From Peptococcaceae bacterium (GTDB lineage: Bacteria > Bacillota > Peptococcia > Peptococcales > Peptococcaceae): a DNA stretch of 6,247 nucleotides. The stretch is taken from NCBI GenBank assembly GCA_017622155.1, contig JAGARS010000096.1:1-6247 (forward strand), given 5' to 3'. Each line of letters starts with the position of its first letter. Position 1 is the first letter of the stretch. Below are positions 1 to 6,065 of the stretch, piece after piece. The position numbers and the translations under genes were made by a program. The notes beneath the pieces were generated by a model. That model was given only the letters and a program-made list of their open reading frames with translations. It did no database searches and was not told the origin of the DNA.

Positions 1-2
1 CC

Positions 3-1013
3 GGTTCTACAGGATCCGGGAAATCGGTGTGTATGAATGCATTAATTAACAGTATTCTGTATAAAGCAACACCGGATGAAGTAAAATTCCTGATGGTGGA
101 TCCGAAAAAAGTAGAGCTGGGCAATTATAATGGGATTCCTCATTTGATTTCTCCGGTAGTAACCGATGCCAAGAAAGCAGCATCTGCGCTGCGCTGGGCT
201 GTGCATGAAATGGAACGCCGGTACGAATTGTTTGCTGCCAACGGCGTAAAGGATATGCAGCGGTTCAATGCCTTGTCGGAAAGCCGTATTGCACAAGCGC
301 AGACGGAAGAAGAAAAAGCCGGTATTGAAATTATGCCGTATATTGTGGTGCTCATTGATGAGCTGGCAGATTTGATGATGGTGGCACCTGCAGATGTAGA
401 AGACGCAATCTGCCGATTGGCACAAATGGCACGTGCAGCTGGTATTCATCTGGTAGTAGCTACACAGCGCCCATCGGTTGATGTTATCACCGGGATTATC
501 AAAGCCAATATTCCATCGCGTATCGCTTTTGCGGTATCTTCGCAGATAGATTCCCGCACCATTCTGGATATGGGTGGCGCAGAAAAACTGCTGGGTCGCG
601 GCGATATGCTGTTCTATCCGACAGGGCTGCCGAAACCGCAGCGTGTACAGGGCGTATATGTGTCTGACAAAGAAATTGACCGCATTGTAGAGGCGGTAAA
701 AGTGCAAGGCTTGACACCTGTATACAACGAAGAAATTACCAATATAGAAATCAAGAGTGAAACCATTGGCGGAGAAGAAGCGGAAGAATGGGGTGATTTG
801 ATTCCGGAAGCTGCCAAACTGTTTATTGAAAATGGACAGGCCTCTATTTCTTTGCTGCAGCGTCGGTTCCGTGTAGGGTATACCCGTGCAGCGCGTATTG
901 TGGATCAGATGGAACAGCGCGGGCTGGTAGGGCCGTATGAAGGCAGCAAACCGCGTCAGATTAAAATCACCATGGCACAGTACAACGAAATGATAGAGAA
1001 TGGCGAACTGTAA
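3..1013 (+). CDS. ftsK: DNA translocase FtsK/SpoIIIE family, C-terminal part (5' truncated by window)
   Basis: ATP-driven double-stranded DNA pump that clears chromosome ends through the division septum. The reading frame is open from base 3, and its first visible residues, GSTGSGKSV, are the FtsK Walker A loop. The GTG at 27 lies inside this motif and is therefore not the start; the N-terminal membrane segments, linker and alpha domain lie upstream of the window. Of the 336 visible residues, Walker B ([10 protein letters not shown]) is at about 115-124, the conserved [12 protein letters not shown] segment at about 153-164 and [14 protein letters not shown] at about 191-204. A winged-helix gamma domain (about 266-320, containing [19 protein letters not shown]) would recognise the polar KOPS/SRS-type guiding sequences and, in FtsK, contact the Xer recombinase. 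The C-terminus looks complete. FtsK and SpoIIIE cannot be told apart without the N-terminus or knowing whether the organism sporulates. No strong terminator follows. Confidence 0.96.
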   Translation, partial: GSTGSGKSVCMNALINSILYKATPDEVKFLMVDPKKVELGNYNGIPHLISPVVTDAKKAASALRWAVHEMERRYELFAANGVKDMQRFNALSESRIAQAQTEEEKAGIEIMPYIVVLIDELADLMMVAPADVEDAICRLAQMARAAGIHLVVATQRPSVDVITGIIKANIPSRIAFAVSSQIDSRTILDMGGAEKLLGRGDMLFYPTGLPKPQRVQGVYVSDKEIDRIVEAVKVQGLTPVYNEEITNIEIKSETIGGEEAEEWGDLIPEAAKLFIENGQASISLLQRRFRVGYTRAARIVDQMEQRGLVGPYEGSKPRQIKITMAQYNEMIENGEL

Positions 1014-1058
1014 ATTATGTGTGAATGATTACAAAATAATAAAGATTTTATAATGCAC

Positions 1059-1088
1059 TTGCAGGAATTGCGGTAGGTGTGATATATT
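1059..1088 (+). promoter_or_regulatory. Candidate extended -10 promoter for the RodZ-like gene
   Basis: TTGCAG (1059-1064) is followed after 18 bases by TATATT (1083-1088), which is preceded by TG at 1080-1081, forming an extended -10 (TGA-TATATT). This would start a transcript about 65 bases ahead of the TTG start codon. The region is AT-rich, so chance matches are easy. A second -10-like TATAAT lies at 1107-1112 but has no matching -35 box at normal spacing. Confidence 0.45.
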
Positions 1089-1105
1089 ATTCATAGTATG
1101 AATAA
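1087..1105. promoter_or_regulatory. Perfect 8-3-8 palindrome overlapping the promoter (candidate operator)
   Basis: TTATTCAT, then AGT, then ATGAATAA: both arms match exactly over 8 bases. It begins inside the candidate -10 box (1083-1088) and covers the probable transcription start, the usual place for a repressor site. It has no U-run and is too AT-rich to be a terminator. It does not match the Fur or PerR consensus as I know them. The binding protein is unknown. Confidence 0.4.
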
Positions 1106-1145
1106 ATATAATGTTGTACGATAAATTTCTGCTAAAAATATTTGT

Positions 1146-1153
1146 GGAGGTGA
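1146..1153 (+). promoter_or_regulatory. Ribosome binding site that decides the TTG start
   Basis: GGAGGTGA is a near-perfect Shine-Dalgarno sequence. GGAGG ends 8 bases before the TTG at 1159. The upstream in-frame ATG at 1111 has only AT-rich sequence before it and no purine-rich site, so translation most likely begins at the TTG. Confidence 0.85.
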
Positions 1154-1158
1154 CGAAT

Positions 1159-2001
1159 TTGCAAGGAATCGGTGCAATCTTAAAAAAAGAACGAGAAGCC
1201 AAAAAAATTACACTGGAACAGGTGGAGGAAGCCACCAAAATTCGTCGCAAATATTTAGATGCTATTGAGAATGAGAAGTTTGAAGTACTTCCGGGTGAGG
1301 TATATGTCAAAGGGTTTGTTGCCACATATCTAAAATACCTTGGCATCAAAGACCGTCCTGATGTAGTGGAAATTTTGAAGCCAAAAGCCCCTCCGGTAGA
1401 CATTTCTGAACAGATTGCAGCTGCAGAGCAGATTCACGAAGCACAGGCTTCACGCAAATTGCAGCGCAGCGACAAGAAAAATAAGAAAAAAGAAGTATTT
1501 GAAGAGCCGCCGCTTACGAAAAATACAAAAATGATACTGTTTATCAGTATCGCGGCTATTCTGGTGCTGTTTGTGCTGCAGGGTGTGTATTCCGCCGGGC
1601 AGCCAAACCCAAATGAGAATCCGCAGCAGAATCTTGCCGGCGAGCAGCAGGGCGAGGGCACCGGCAATGAGGATGTACCTGTGCCGGCAGTGCCTCCAGA
1701 GCCGGAATATGAAGGGCTGGAAATGACCCTGGAAATTCTGGATCTGAATCCGAACAAAACGGATAAAAGCTGGATGAAAGTGACTGCTGACGGGCAGGCT
1801 GTTGAATACAATCTGACCGAGGGGCAGATACAGCAGGTACAGGCAGCAGAGCAGATTGATTTACATCTGGGCAATGCCGGTGTAGTAAAAGTGACACTGA
1901 ATGGAAAAGAACTTGGCACATTAGGTGCACAGGGCAAGGTTGTGAAACAGTCCTTTAACGTGTCCGATGACTTGTCTGCATATATTGCTGATGAGCAGTA
2001 G
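1159..2001 (+). CDS. rodZ: RodZ/YmfM-like HTH, single-pass membrane protein with DUF4115 domain
   Basis: Bitopic inner-membrane protein of the RodZ/YmfM family; RodZ links the MreB cytoskeleton to the wall-elongation machinery and helps keep rod shape. From the TTG start the protein has 280 residues. An Xre-like helix-turn-helix (about 5-65, containing LKKEREAKKITLEQVEEATKI and the typical VLPGEVYVKGF turn) faces the cytoplasm. A lysine-rich stretch (about 100-112) precedes one membrane helix (about 125-146). A Pro/Gln/Glu-rich linker (147-187) leads to a beta-rich DUF4115 domain outside the membrane (about 188-268, with the SWMKVTADG signature). Length and order match B. subtilis YmfM. An alternative ATG at 1111 would add 16 residues ahead of the HTH but lacks a ribosome binding site. 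In RodZ the HTH binds MreB rather than DNA; whether this one also binds DNA is unknown. Its neighbours, ftsK before and rimO/pgsA after, follow the Firmicute gene order. The symbol rests on family resemblance. Confidence 0.88.
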   Translation: MQGIGAILKKEREAKKITLEQVEEATKIRRKYLDAIENEKFEVLPGEVYVKGFVATYLKYLGIKDRPDVVEILKPKAPPVDISEQIAAAEQIHEAQASRKLQRSDKKNKKKEVFEEPPLTKNTKMILFISIAAILVLFVLQGVYSAGQPNPNENPQQNLAGEQQGEGTGNEDVPVPAVPPEPEYEGLEMTLEILDLNPNKTDKSWMKVTADGQAVEYNLTEGQIQQVQAAEQIDLHLGNAGVVKVTLNGKELGTLGAQGKVVKQSFNVSDDLSAYIADEQ

Positions 2002-2047
2002 CATGACAGAAAGCATTGCTGAAAACAGAATATTGTGGTAGAATTAT

Positions 2048-2099
2048 ACAGGGGCAAAGGTTCTCATGCATTGGCATGGAGAACAATCCCCTGTTTTTT
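2048..2099 (+). terminator. Bipartite intrinsic terminator after the RodZ-like gene
   Basis: The outer stem ACAGGGG (2048-2054) pairs with CCCCTGT (2088-2094). After a small internal loop, GTTCTC (2060-2065) pairs with GAGAAC (2079-2084) and, past a single bulged G, ATGC (2066-2069) pairs with GCAT (2074-2077) around the loop ATTG. Six T residues follow (2094-2099). The long stem and U-run are typical of Rho-independent termination. It separates the RodZ-like gene from rimO. Confidence 0.88.
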
Positions 2100-2179
2100 C
2101 TGTAATGAAATACATGGTGAAATATAAAACCTTTTATCGTTATTGAAACCAAATTAGACGAAAAGAGAGGGATTCCGAT
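2100..2179 (+). other. Leader of rimO, no convincing promoter seen
   Basis: This is an AT-rich gap between the terminator and rimO. A TATAAA (2123-2128) could serve as a -10 box, but no acceptable -35 lies 16-18 bases upstream and the TG is out of position for an extended -10. A TTGAAA at 2143-2148 has no -10 partner before the ribosome binding site. Only the Shine-Dalgarno GAGAGGG (2165-2171), 8 bases before the rimO ATG, is clear. The operon promoter must be weak or non-standard, or else transcription reads through the terminator. Confidence 0.5.
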
Positions 2180-3544
2180 ATGCAAAAGGTAAGTGTAGTA
2201 TCTTTGGGCTGTGCCAAAAATCTTGTACACAGTGAAACCATGATGGGCTTGTTTCAGACACATGGGTATGAACTGACAGAACGCTATGATGAAGCAGAAG
2301 TGATCATCATCAATACATGCGGCTTTGTCAATGCAGCGAAAGAAGAGTCTATCAATACCATTCTGGAACTGGCACAATGGAAAGAACAAGGTGCATGCAA
2401 ACTTTTGGCGGCAGTAGGCTGCCTGGTGCAGAAATATGCCGACGAACTGGCGGCAGAGCTGCCGGAGCTGGATATTCTGGTAGGTACCAATGATTATCAT
2501 CATATCGTAGAAATTGTGAAAGCGCATCAGACACAATCTGAAGCTGCACAGAGAATTGTGGTGCATCAGCACTGGACTGAGGAAAACAAGCTGGAAAAAG
2601 CACCTCGCCTGGTAACCACACCGGAACATTATGCATATCTGCGTATTTCCGAGGGCTGTGACAACAACTGCACCTATTGTGTTATTCCTGAAATGCAGGG
2701 GCCGCATCGCAGCAAAACCATCGAGCAGATTGTACTGGAAGCCAATGAGCTGGCAGAACAAGGCGTGACGGAGCTGGTGCTAGTGGCGCAGGATACTACC
2801 TATTACGGCAAAGACTTATACGGCCGTTTTGCACTGGTGGATTTACTGAAAGAACTGGCAGCCATTCCGGATATTCGCTGGATTCGTCTGCTGTATGCAT
2901 ATCCAAACAATTTTACCGATGAATTGATTGATTATATTGCTCAGGAAGAAAAAATCTGCAAATATTTAGACATTCCTTTACAGCATGCCGATGACGAAGT
3001 GCTGCGCCGTATGAATCGCAAAATTACCGTGGCGGAAATCAAAGCGCTGATTGCCAAACTTCGTGCGCGCATTCCGGGCATTACTTTACGTTCTACCTTT
3101 ATTGTAGGTTTCCCGGGAGAGACGGAAGAACAGTATCAGTATCTGCTTGATTTTCTGGAAGAAATGAAGCTGGATTGTGTCGGTGCATTCCCGTATTCCC
3201 GTGAAGAAGGCACTGCTGCAGACCGTATGGATGGCCATCTGGAAGAAGACGAAAAAGAAAAACGCGCAGAAAATCTGATGGAACTGCAGTATGATACCAT
3301 GTACCGCAAACATGAAACTGCCATCGGGCAAACGCGTCTGGTAAAAGTGGATGAGCTAAGCCCTGACATCCCGGGGCTGTTATTGTGCCGCAGTGAAGGC
3401 GAAGCGCCGGATGTAGACCCATGGATTCTGGTATTTGAGGCAGAAGACCATGAATACGAGCCGGGGGATTATTTTACAGTAGAAATTACCGGATTGGATG
3501 AATATGATTTTATAGGAGAGATAATCGATGAACCTGCCAAATAA
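2180..3544 (+). CDS. rimO: Ribosomal protein S12 (aspartate) methylthiotransferase RimO
   Basis: Radical SAM enzyme that adds a methylthio group to the conserved aspartate of ribosomal protein S12 (uS12), near the decoding centre. The protein has 454 residues, the usual RimO length. The N-terminal MTTase domain (about 3-110) carries the three cysteines of the auxiliary 4Fe-4S cluster: Cys11 in SLGCAKNLVHSE, Cys47 in NTCGFVNAAKEESI and Cys81 in VGCLVQKY. The radical SAM CxxxCxxC motif is at 160-167 (GCDNNCTYC), and IVGFPGETEEQ and GAFPYSREEGT are conserved RimO blocks further on. A C-terminal TRAM domain (about 378-450) would bind the substrate protein in RimO, as opposed to tRNA in MiaB; the spacing and FPYSREEGT block favour RimO. 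The ATG at 2180 follows GAGAGGG at good spacing. It is the first gene of an operon with pgsA, which it overlaps by 17 bases. All catalytic residues appear intact. Confidence 0.96.
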   Translation: MQKVSVVSLGCAKNLVHSETMMGLFQTHGYELTERYDEAEVIIINTCGFVNAAKEESINTILELAQWKEQGACKLLAAVGCLVQKYADELAAELPELDILVGTNDYHHIVEIVKAHQTQSEAAQRIVVHQHWTEENKLEKAPRLVTTPEHYAYLRISEGCDNNCTYCVIPEMQGPHRSKTIEQIVLEANELAEQGVTELVLVAQDTTYYGKDLYGRFALVDLLKELAAIPDIRWIRLLYAYPNNFTDELIDYIAQEEKICKYLDIPLQHADDEVLRRMNRKITVAEIKALIAKLRARIPGITLRSTFIVGFPGETEEQYQYLLDFLEEMKLDCVGAFPYSREEGTAADRMDGHLEEDEKEKRAENLMELQYDTMYRKHETAIGQTRLVKVDELSPDIPGLLLCRSEGEAPDVDPWILVFEAEDHEYEPGDYFTVEITGLDEYDFIGEIIDEPAK

Positions 3545-4067
3545 ACTGACCATTGCCCGTATGTGTATGGTGCCGCTATTTATGATAGCGTTGATGATGA
3601 ATACACCGGCATCCCGCCTGATTGCAACAGTGATTTTCGCATTGGCGTCACTGACTGATAAGCTGGATGGACAGATTGCCCGCAAATACAATATGGTGAC
3701 CAATTTCGGCAAACTGATGGACCCGCTGGCGGATAAAGTGCTGACCGCTGCAGCTATGATTTGCCTGGTAGAGCTGGGCGATTTGGCGGCGTGGATTGCG
3801 GTAGTCATCATTTTCCGTGAATACCTAATTACCGGGCTGCGTTCTGTAGCTGCATCTGAAAATATTGTAGTTGCTGCGAATATCTGGGGCAAAGTAAAAA
3901 CCGTATGCCAAATGATTGCGCTGATGCTTTTGATGGTAAAACCACAGATCATAGATTTATGCGGCATCAATATCGGCCTGTGGCTGATGTACGTGGCAGT
4001 TGCGCTGACCATTTACTCCGGTCTGGACTACGTACTCAAACTGAACAAACAGATTACCTGGAACTAA
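3528..4067 (+). CDS. pgsA: CDP-diacylglycerol--glycerol-3-phosphate 3-phosphatidyltransferase
   Basis: Integral membrane enzyme that joins CDP-diacylglycerol and glycerol 3-phosphate to make phosphatidylglycerol phosphate and CMP, the committed step to phosphatidylglycerol and cardiolipin. The 179 residues match the family length. The full CDP-alcohol phosphatidyltransferase signature D-x2-DG-x2-AR-x8-G-x3-D-x3-D is present: Asp44, Asp47, Gly48, Ala51, Arg52, Gly61, Asp65 and Asp69, with the aspartates binding the metals. The N-terminal NLPNKLTIARM is typical of PgsA, and hydrophobic helices fill the rest. The start is the ATG at 3528, inside the end of rimO, with AGGAGAG at 3514-3520 seven bases upstream. 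The 17-base overlap suggests translational coupling to rimO. The next gene supplies the following reaction of the pathway. The related phosphatidylserine synthase is less likely given the motif context and the neighbour. Confidence 0.95.
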   Translation: MNLPNKLTIARMCMVPLFMIALMMNTPASRLIATVIFALASLTDKLDGQIARKYNMVTNFGKLMDPLADKVLTAAAMICLVELGDLAAWIAVVIIFREYLITGLRSVAASENIVVAANIWGKVKTVCQMIALMLLMVKPQIIDLCGINIGLWLMYVAVALTIYSGLDYVLKLNKQITWN

Positions 4068-4080
4068 GAGGTGCGACAAT

Positions 4081-4521
4081 ATGGATAAAACAATGTTGTT
4101 TCTGGCGCGGGGCTGCGGCTCAGGCCTATTGCATCCGGCTCCGGGCACATGGGGGTCGCTGGCTGCCTTTCTGATTGGCCTTGGCTGGTCATTCTTCGGC
4201 GGCATGCCGCTGTGGTTTATTGTGCTGGCTGGTGTGGCCGGGATTTATATTTGCGACAGTGCTGAAAAACAGCTGGGTGTACATGATGCATCGGAGATTG
4301 TATTTGACGAATGGGTTGGTATGTGGATTACCATGTGGCATGTGCCATTGATTTTGACACCGGTGGCATTTGTGCTGTTTCGCCTGTTTGATATCAGCAA
4401 AATCGGTCCGGTAGGTAAAATTCAGGATTTGCCGGGCGGCTTGGGCATTATGGCAGATGACGTGCTGGCCGGTATAATAGGGCGTCTGGTACTTGCCGTA
4501 GTGATATTCTTTTTATTCTAA
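4081..4521 (+). CDS. pgpA: Phosphatidylglycerophosphatase A (PgpA family)
   Basis: Membrane phosphatase that removes the phosphate from phosphatidylglycerol phosphate, giving phosphatidylglycerol. The 146 residues carry the PgpA hallmarks in order: GCGSGLLHPAPGTWGS (11-26), HDASEIVFDEWVGMW (68-82, with the acidic Glu/Asp residues expected to bind Mg2+), FRLFDISK (100-107) and DLPGGLGIMADDVLAG (116-131). Hydrophobic helices lie at about 27-37, 43-58, 86-100 and 128-146. The ATG at 4081 follows AAGAGGTG (4066-4073) by 7 bases and lies 13 bases after pgsA, so the two are co-transcribed. The product of PgsA is the substrate of PgpA, which makes the assignment firmer than sequence alone. It ends 22 bases before a strong terminator and is therefore the last gene of the operon. 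Confidence 0.93.
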   Translation: MDKTMLFLARGCGSGLLHPAPGTWGSLAAFLIGLGWSFFGGMPLWFIVLAGVAGIYICDSAEKQLGVHDASEIVFDEWVGMWITMWHVPLILTPVAFVLFRLFDISKIGPVGKIQDLPGGLGIMADDVLAGIIGRLVLAVVIFFLF

Positions 4522-4543
4522 CGAAAACAATATATGCCTGTAC

Positions 4544-4587
4544 AGCAGAGGCTCAACGTATATTTGCTTGAGCGCTCTGCTTTTTTT
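4544..4587 (+). terminator. Intrinsic terminator of the rimO-pgsA-pgpA operon
   Basis: AGCAGAG plus GCTCAA (4544-4556) pairs with TTGAGC (4568-4573) and, after one bulged G, CTCTGCT (4575-4581). This gives a 13-bp stem with an 11-base loop, followed by an unbroken run of seven T (4581-4587). It lies just downstream of the pgpA stop codon. Confidence 0.93.
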
Positions 4588-4602
4588 ATGGTTTAAGGGG
4601 CC

Positions 4603-4622
4603 TGTAAAGTGTCTGCTTTACA
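4603..4622. promoter_or_regulatory. Inverted repeat TGTAAAG-N6-CTTTACA, candidate operator
   Basis: Two perfect 7-base arms (4603-4609 and 4616-4622) are separated by 6 bases. The right arm contains the whole -35 box of the promoter described next, so a bound regulator would compete with or contact RNA polymerase. There is no T-run after it, which argues against a terminator. It resembles but does not match the cre or Rex site consensus. The regulator is unknown. Confidence 0.5.
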
Positions 4623-4645
4623 AATGATGAAAAAACGAATATCAT
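4617..4645 (+). promoter_or_regulatory. Sigma-70-type promoter of the hydrolase gene
   Basis: TTTACA (4617-4622) and TATCAT (4640-4645) are each one base from consensus and separated by the ideal 17 bases. The promoter lies between the pgpA terminator and the hydrolase start, giving a leader of about 30 bases with Shine-Dalgarno GAGGAGG at 4666-4672. The expected transcription start is near 4652. Confidence 0.72.
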
Positions 4646-4679
4646 AATATGGAAACAATATCATTGAGGAGGAATTGCT

Positions 4680-5972
4680 ATGTTAGTACCAAATGGAGCA
4701 GAACAGCTGCAGGCGTATGCAAATCGCACATTTGAGAAAAATATTTTGAAAGTGGCAGAACATATTTATTATTTTACGGGCTTCGGTCATTCAAATGCCA
4801 CATTGCTGATTGGAGATACCTCCTGTATTTTGGTTGACGTACTGGACAGTGATGTACGTGGTGAAGCACTGAAACAGGCTATCGCCCAAATTACAGACAA
4901 GCCGGTGAAAACCATCATTTATACCCACGGTCATCCGGATCACAGAGGCGGTGCCAAAGCCTTTGCCGATACGGTGGAAGAAATTATCGCATTTGCGCCA
5001 AAACGGCCTGTGCTGAAATATTCACAGCTGGTGAACGATATTCTGATGCTGCGCGGTGCTCGTCAGTTTGGATATGCTTTGACTGACGATGAGCTGATTA
5101 CACAAGGGCTGGGGCCGCGTGAAGGCAGTACCTGCGGTGAAGGTACCTATGGCATCCTGCCGCCTACTACCGTTTATACAGAAGAGTCTGTAACCCGTAT
5201 CATTGATGGCGTGACATTGCAAATGACAGCAGCCGTAGGCGAAACCGACGACCAGATTTTTGTATGGCTGCCTGATGCCAAAGCACTTTGCTGCGGCGAT
5301 AATTTTTATGCCTGTTTTCCGAATCTGTACGCCATCCGCGGCAGCCAGTACAGAGATATCAGCGCATGGGTGGACAGCCTGGATGTGATTCGCACCTATC
5401 CAATTGAAACCTTGCTTCCGGGGCATGGGAAAGCAATCCAGGGTACACAGACTGTACAGGAAACATTGAAAAACTATCGGGATGCAATCGAATCCGTTTT
5501 ATTGCAGACATTGGATGGCATGAATCAAGGCCTGACCATAGACCAGCTGGCAGAGAACGTAAAATTGCCTGAAACGCTTGCAAATCTGCCGTACCTGGGA
5601 GAACATTATGGCAGTGTAGAATGGACGGTACGAAGCATTTTCAACGCTTCTGCAGGATGGTTTGACGGCAATCCGACTGCACTGCATCCATTAACAGCTT
5701 CACAAAATGCTTCCCATACCATTCGGATGATGGGCGGCGTGAATGCTGTACTGCAGGAAATACAATCTGCAATCGCGACAGGTGAATACCAGTGGGGGAT
5801 GCAATTATGCGACCTGATATTGCAGCTGCCTGCTGCCAGCCATGAAGAACTGGCACAGGCAAAACAATACAAAGCACAGTGCTGTCTCGGCATAGCACCA
5901 TTGGAAACCAGCTCCAACGGCAGACATTATTATCAAATGTGTGCCAAAGAACTGATGAAAGAATCAAAATAG
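4680..5972 (+). CDS. Alkylsulfatase-type metallo-beta-lactamase-fold hydrolase (SdsA1-like, compact)
   Basis: Probable zinc hydrolase of the alkyl/aryl-sulfatase branch of the MBL fold; the substrate is not known. The 430-residue protein has the metal motif THGHPDH (His83, His85, Asp87, His88), GETDDQ (Glu188), LCCGDNFY (Asp207) and LLPGHGKA (His249). The block FPNLYAIRGSQYRD (213-226) resembles the NLYTLRGAQVRD stretch of SdsA1-type enzymes. The C-terminal part (about 266-428), with YLGEHYGSVEWTV and GWFDGNPTALHPL, is the helical alkylsulfatase dimerisation domain. Secreted SdsA1-type enzymes also carry a signal peptide and a C-terminal SCP2-like domain; neither is present, and nine cysteines fit a cytoplasmic protein. 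Where sulfatases have Glu in an EN motif, this protein appears to have Asp207 (GDN), so its activity may differ. The start ATG has GAGGAGG 7 bases upstream. It is transcribed alone, with its own promoter and terminator. The family is well supported; sulfatase activity is not proven. Confidence 0.88.
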   Translation: MLVPNGAEQLQAYANRTFEKNILKVAEHIYYFTGFGHSNATLLIGDTSCILVDVLDSDVRGEALKQAIAQITDKPVKTIIYTHGHPDHRGGAKAFADTVEEIIAFAPKRPVLKYSQLVNDILMLRGARQFGYALTDDELITQGLGPREGSTCGEGTYGILPPTTVYTEESVTRIIDGVTLQMTAAVGETDDQIFVWLPDAKALCCGDNFYACFPNLYAIRGSQYRDISAWVDSLDVIRTYPIETLLPGHGKAIQGTQTVQETLKNYRDAIESVLLQTLDGMNQGLTIDQLAENVKLPETLANLPYLGEHYGSVEWTVRSIFNASAGWFDGNPTALHPLTASQNASHTIRMMGGVNAVLQEIQSAIATGEYQWGMQLCDLILQLPAASHEELAQAKQYKAQCCLGIAPLETSSNGRHYYQMCAKELMKESK

Positions 5973-5981
5973 AAATATAAT

Positions 5982-6024
5982 CAGCGCTTTATTGCAATAA
6001 CATTTGCAGTGAAGCGCTGTTTTT
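5982..6024 (+). terminator. Intrinsic terminator of the hydrolase gene
   Basis: CAGCGCTT (5982-5989) pairs perfectly with AAGCGCTG (6012-6019). An inner stem TGCAA (5993-5997)/TTGCA (6004-6008) lies within it around a six-base loop, and TTTTT (6020-6024) follows. It starts 10 bases after the stop codon. Confidence 0.92.
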
Positions 6025-6028
6025 GTGT

Positions 6029-6047
6029 TAATTATGTAATATAATTA
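6029..6047. repeat. AT-rich inverted repeat between terminator and lipoprotein promoter
   Basis: TAATTAT (6029-6035) and ATAATTA (6041-6047) form a perfect 7-base inverted repeat around GTAAT. CC and six T residues follow (6050-6055). The stem has no G-C pair, so it would be a poor terminator by itself. It may be a regulator site upstream of the next promoter or a chance palindrome in AT-rich DNA. Confidence 0.3.
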
Positions 6048-6065
6048 CCTTTTTTGCATAAAGGG

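Noticed and set aside
42..707. Minus-strand frame of 221 codons opposite ftsK
   Set aside because: Antisense shadow of a conserved gene; composition is unlike a real protein.
27..1013. A stand-alone 328-residue protein starting at GTG 27
   Set aside because: The GTG is inside the Walker A motif (GSTGSGKSV) and the frame is open to the window edge, so the gene is a truncated FtsK, not a short protein.
1039..1051. ATAAA-GAT-TTTAT hairpin after ftsK as a terminator
   Set aside because: Only five A-T pairs and no T-run, so it is too weak to count as an intrinsic terminator.
1107..1112. TATAAT as the main -10 box of the RodZ-like gene
   Set aside because: No -35-like hexamer at 16-18 bases and no TG for an extended -10; the site at 1083-1088 is better placed.
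1434..2057. Minus-strand open frame of 207 codons opposite the RodZ-like gene
   Set aside because: Low-complexity Ser/Cys/Pro/Phe translation, runs through the terminator hairpin, and covers a well-supported plus-strand gene.
2048..2179. A riboswitch or structured regulatory RNA before rimO
   Set aside because: Only a single terminator-like hairpin is visible, with no conserved aptamer core and no alternative antiterminator pairing that I could find.
1955..2761. Minus-strand open frame of 268 codons
   Set aside because: It lies opposite rimO, its translation shows no recognisable domain, and it is a Cys/Phe/His-rich composition typical of an antisense shadow.
3380..4012. Minus-strand open frame of 210 codons opposite rimO end and pgsA
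   Set aside because: The plus-strand pgsA has its full catalytic signature here; the reverse frame has no ribosome binding site or motif that I can see.
3905..4174. Plus-strand 89-codon frame bridging pgsA and pgpA
   Set aside because: It is an out-of-frame shadow of two confident genes with no start signal of its own.
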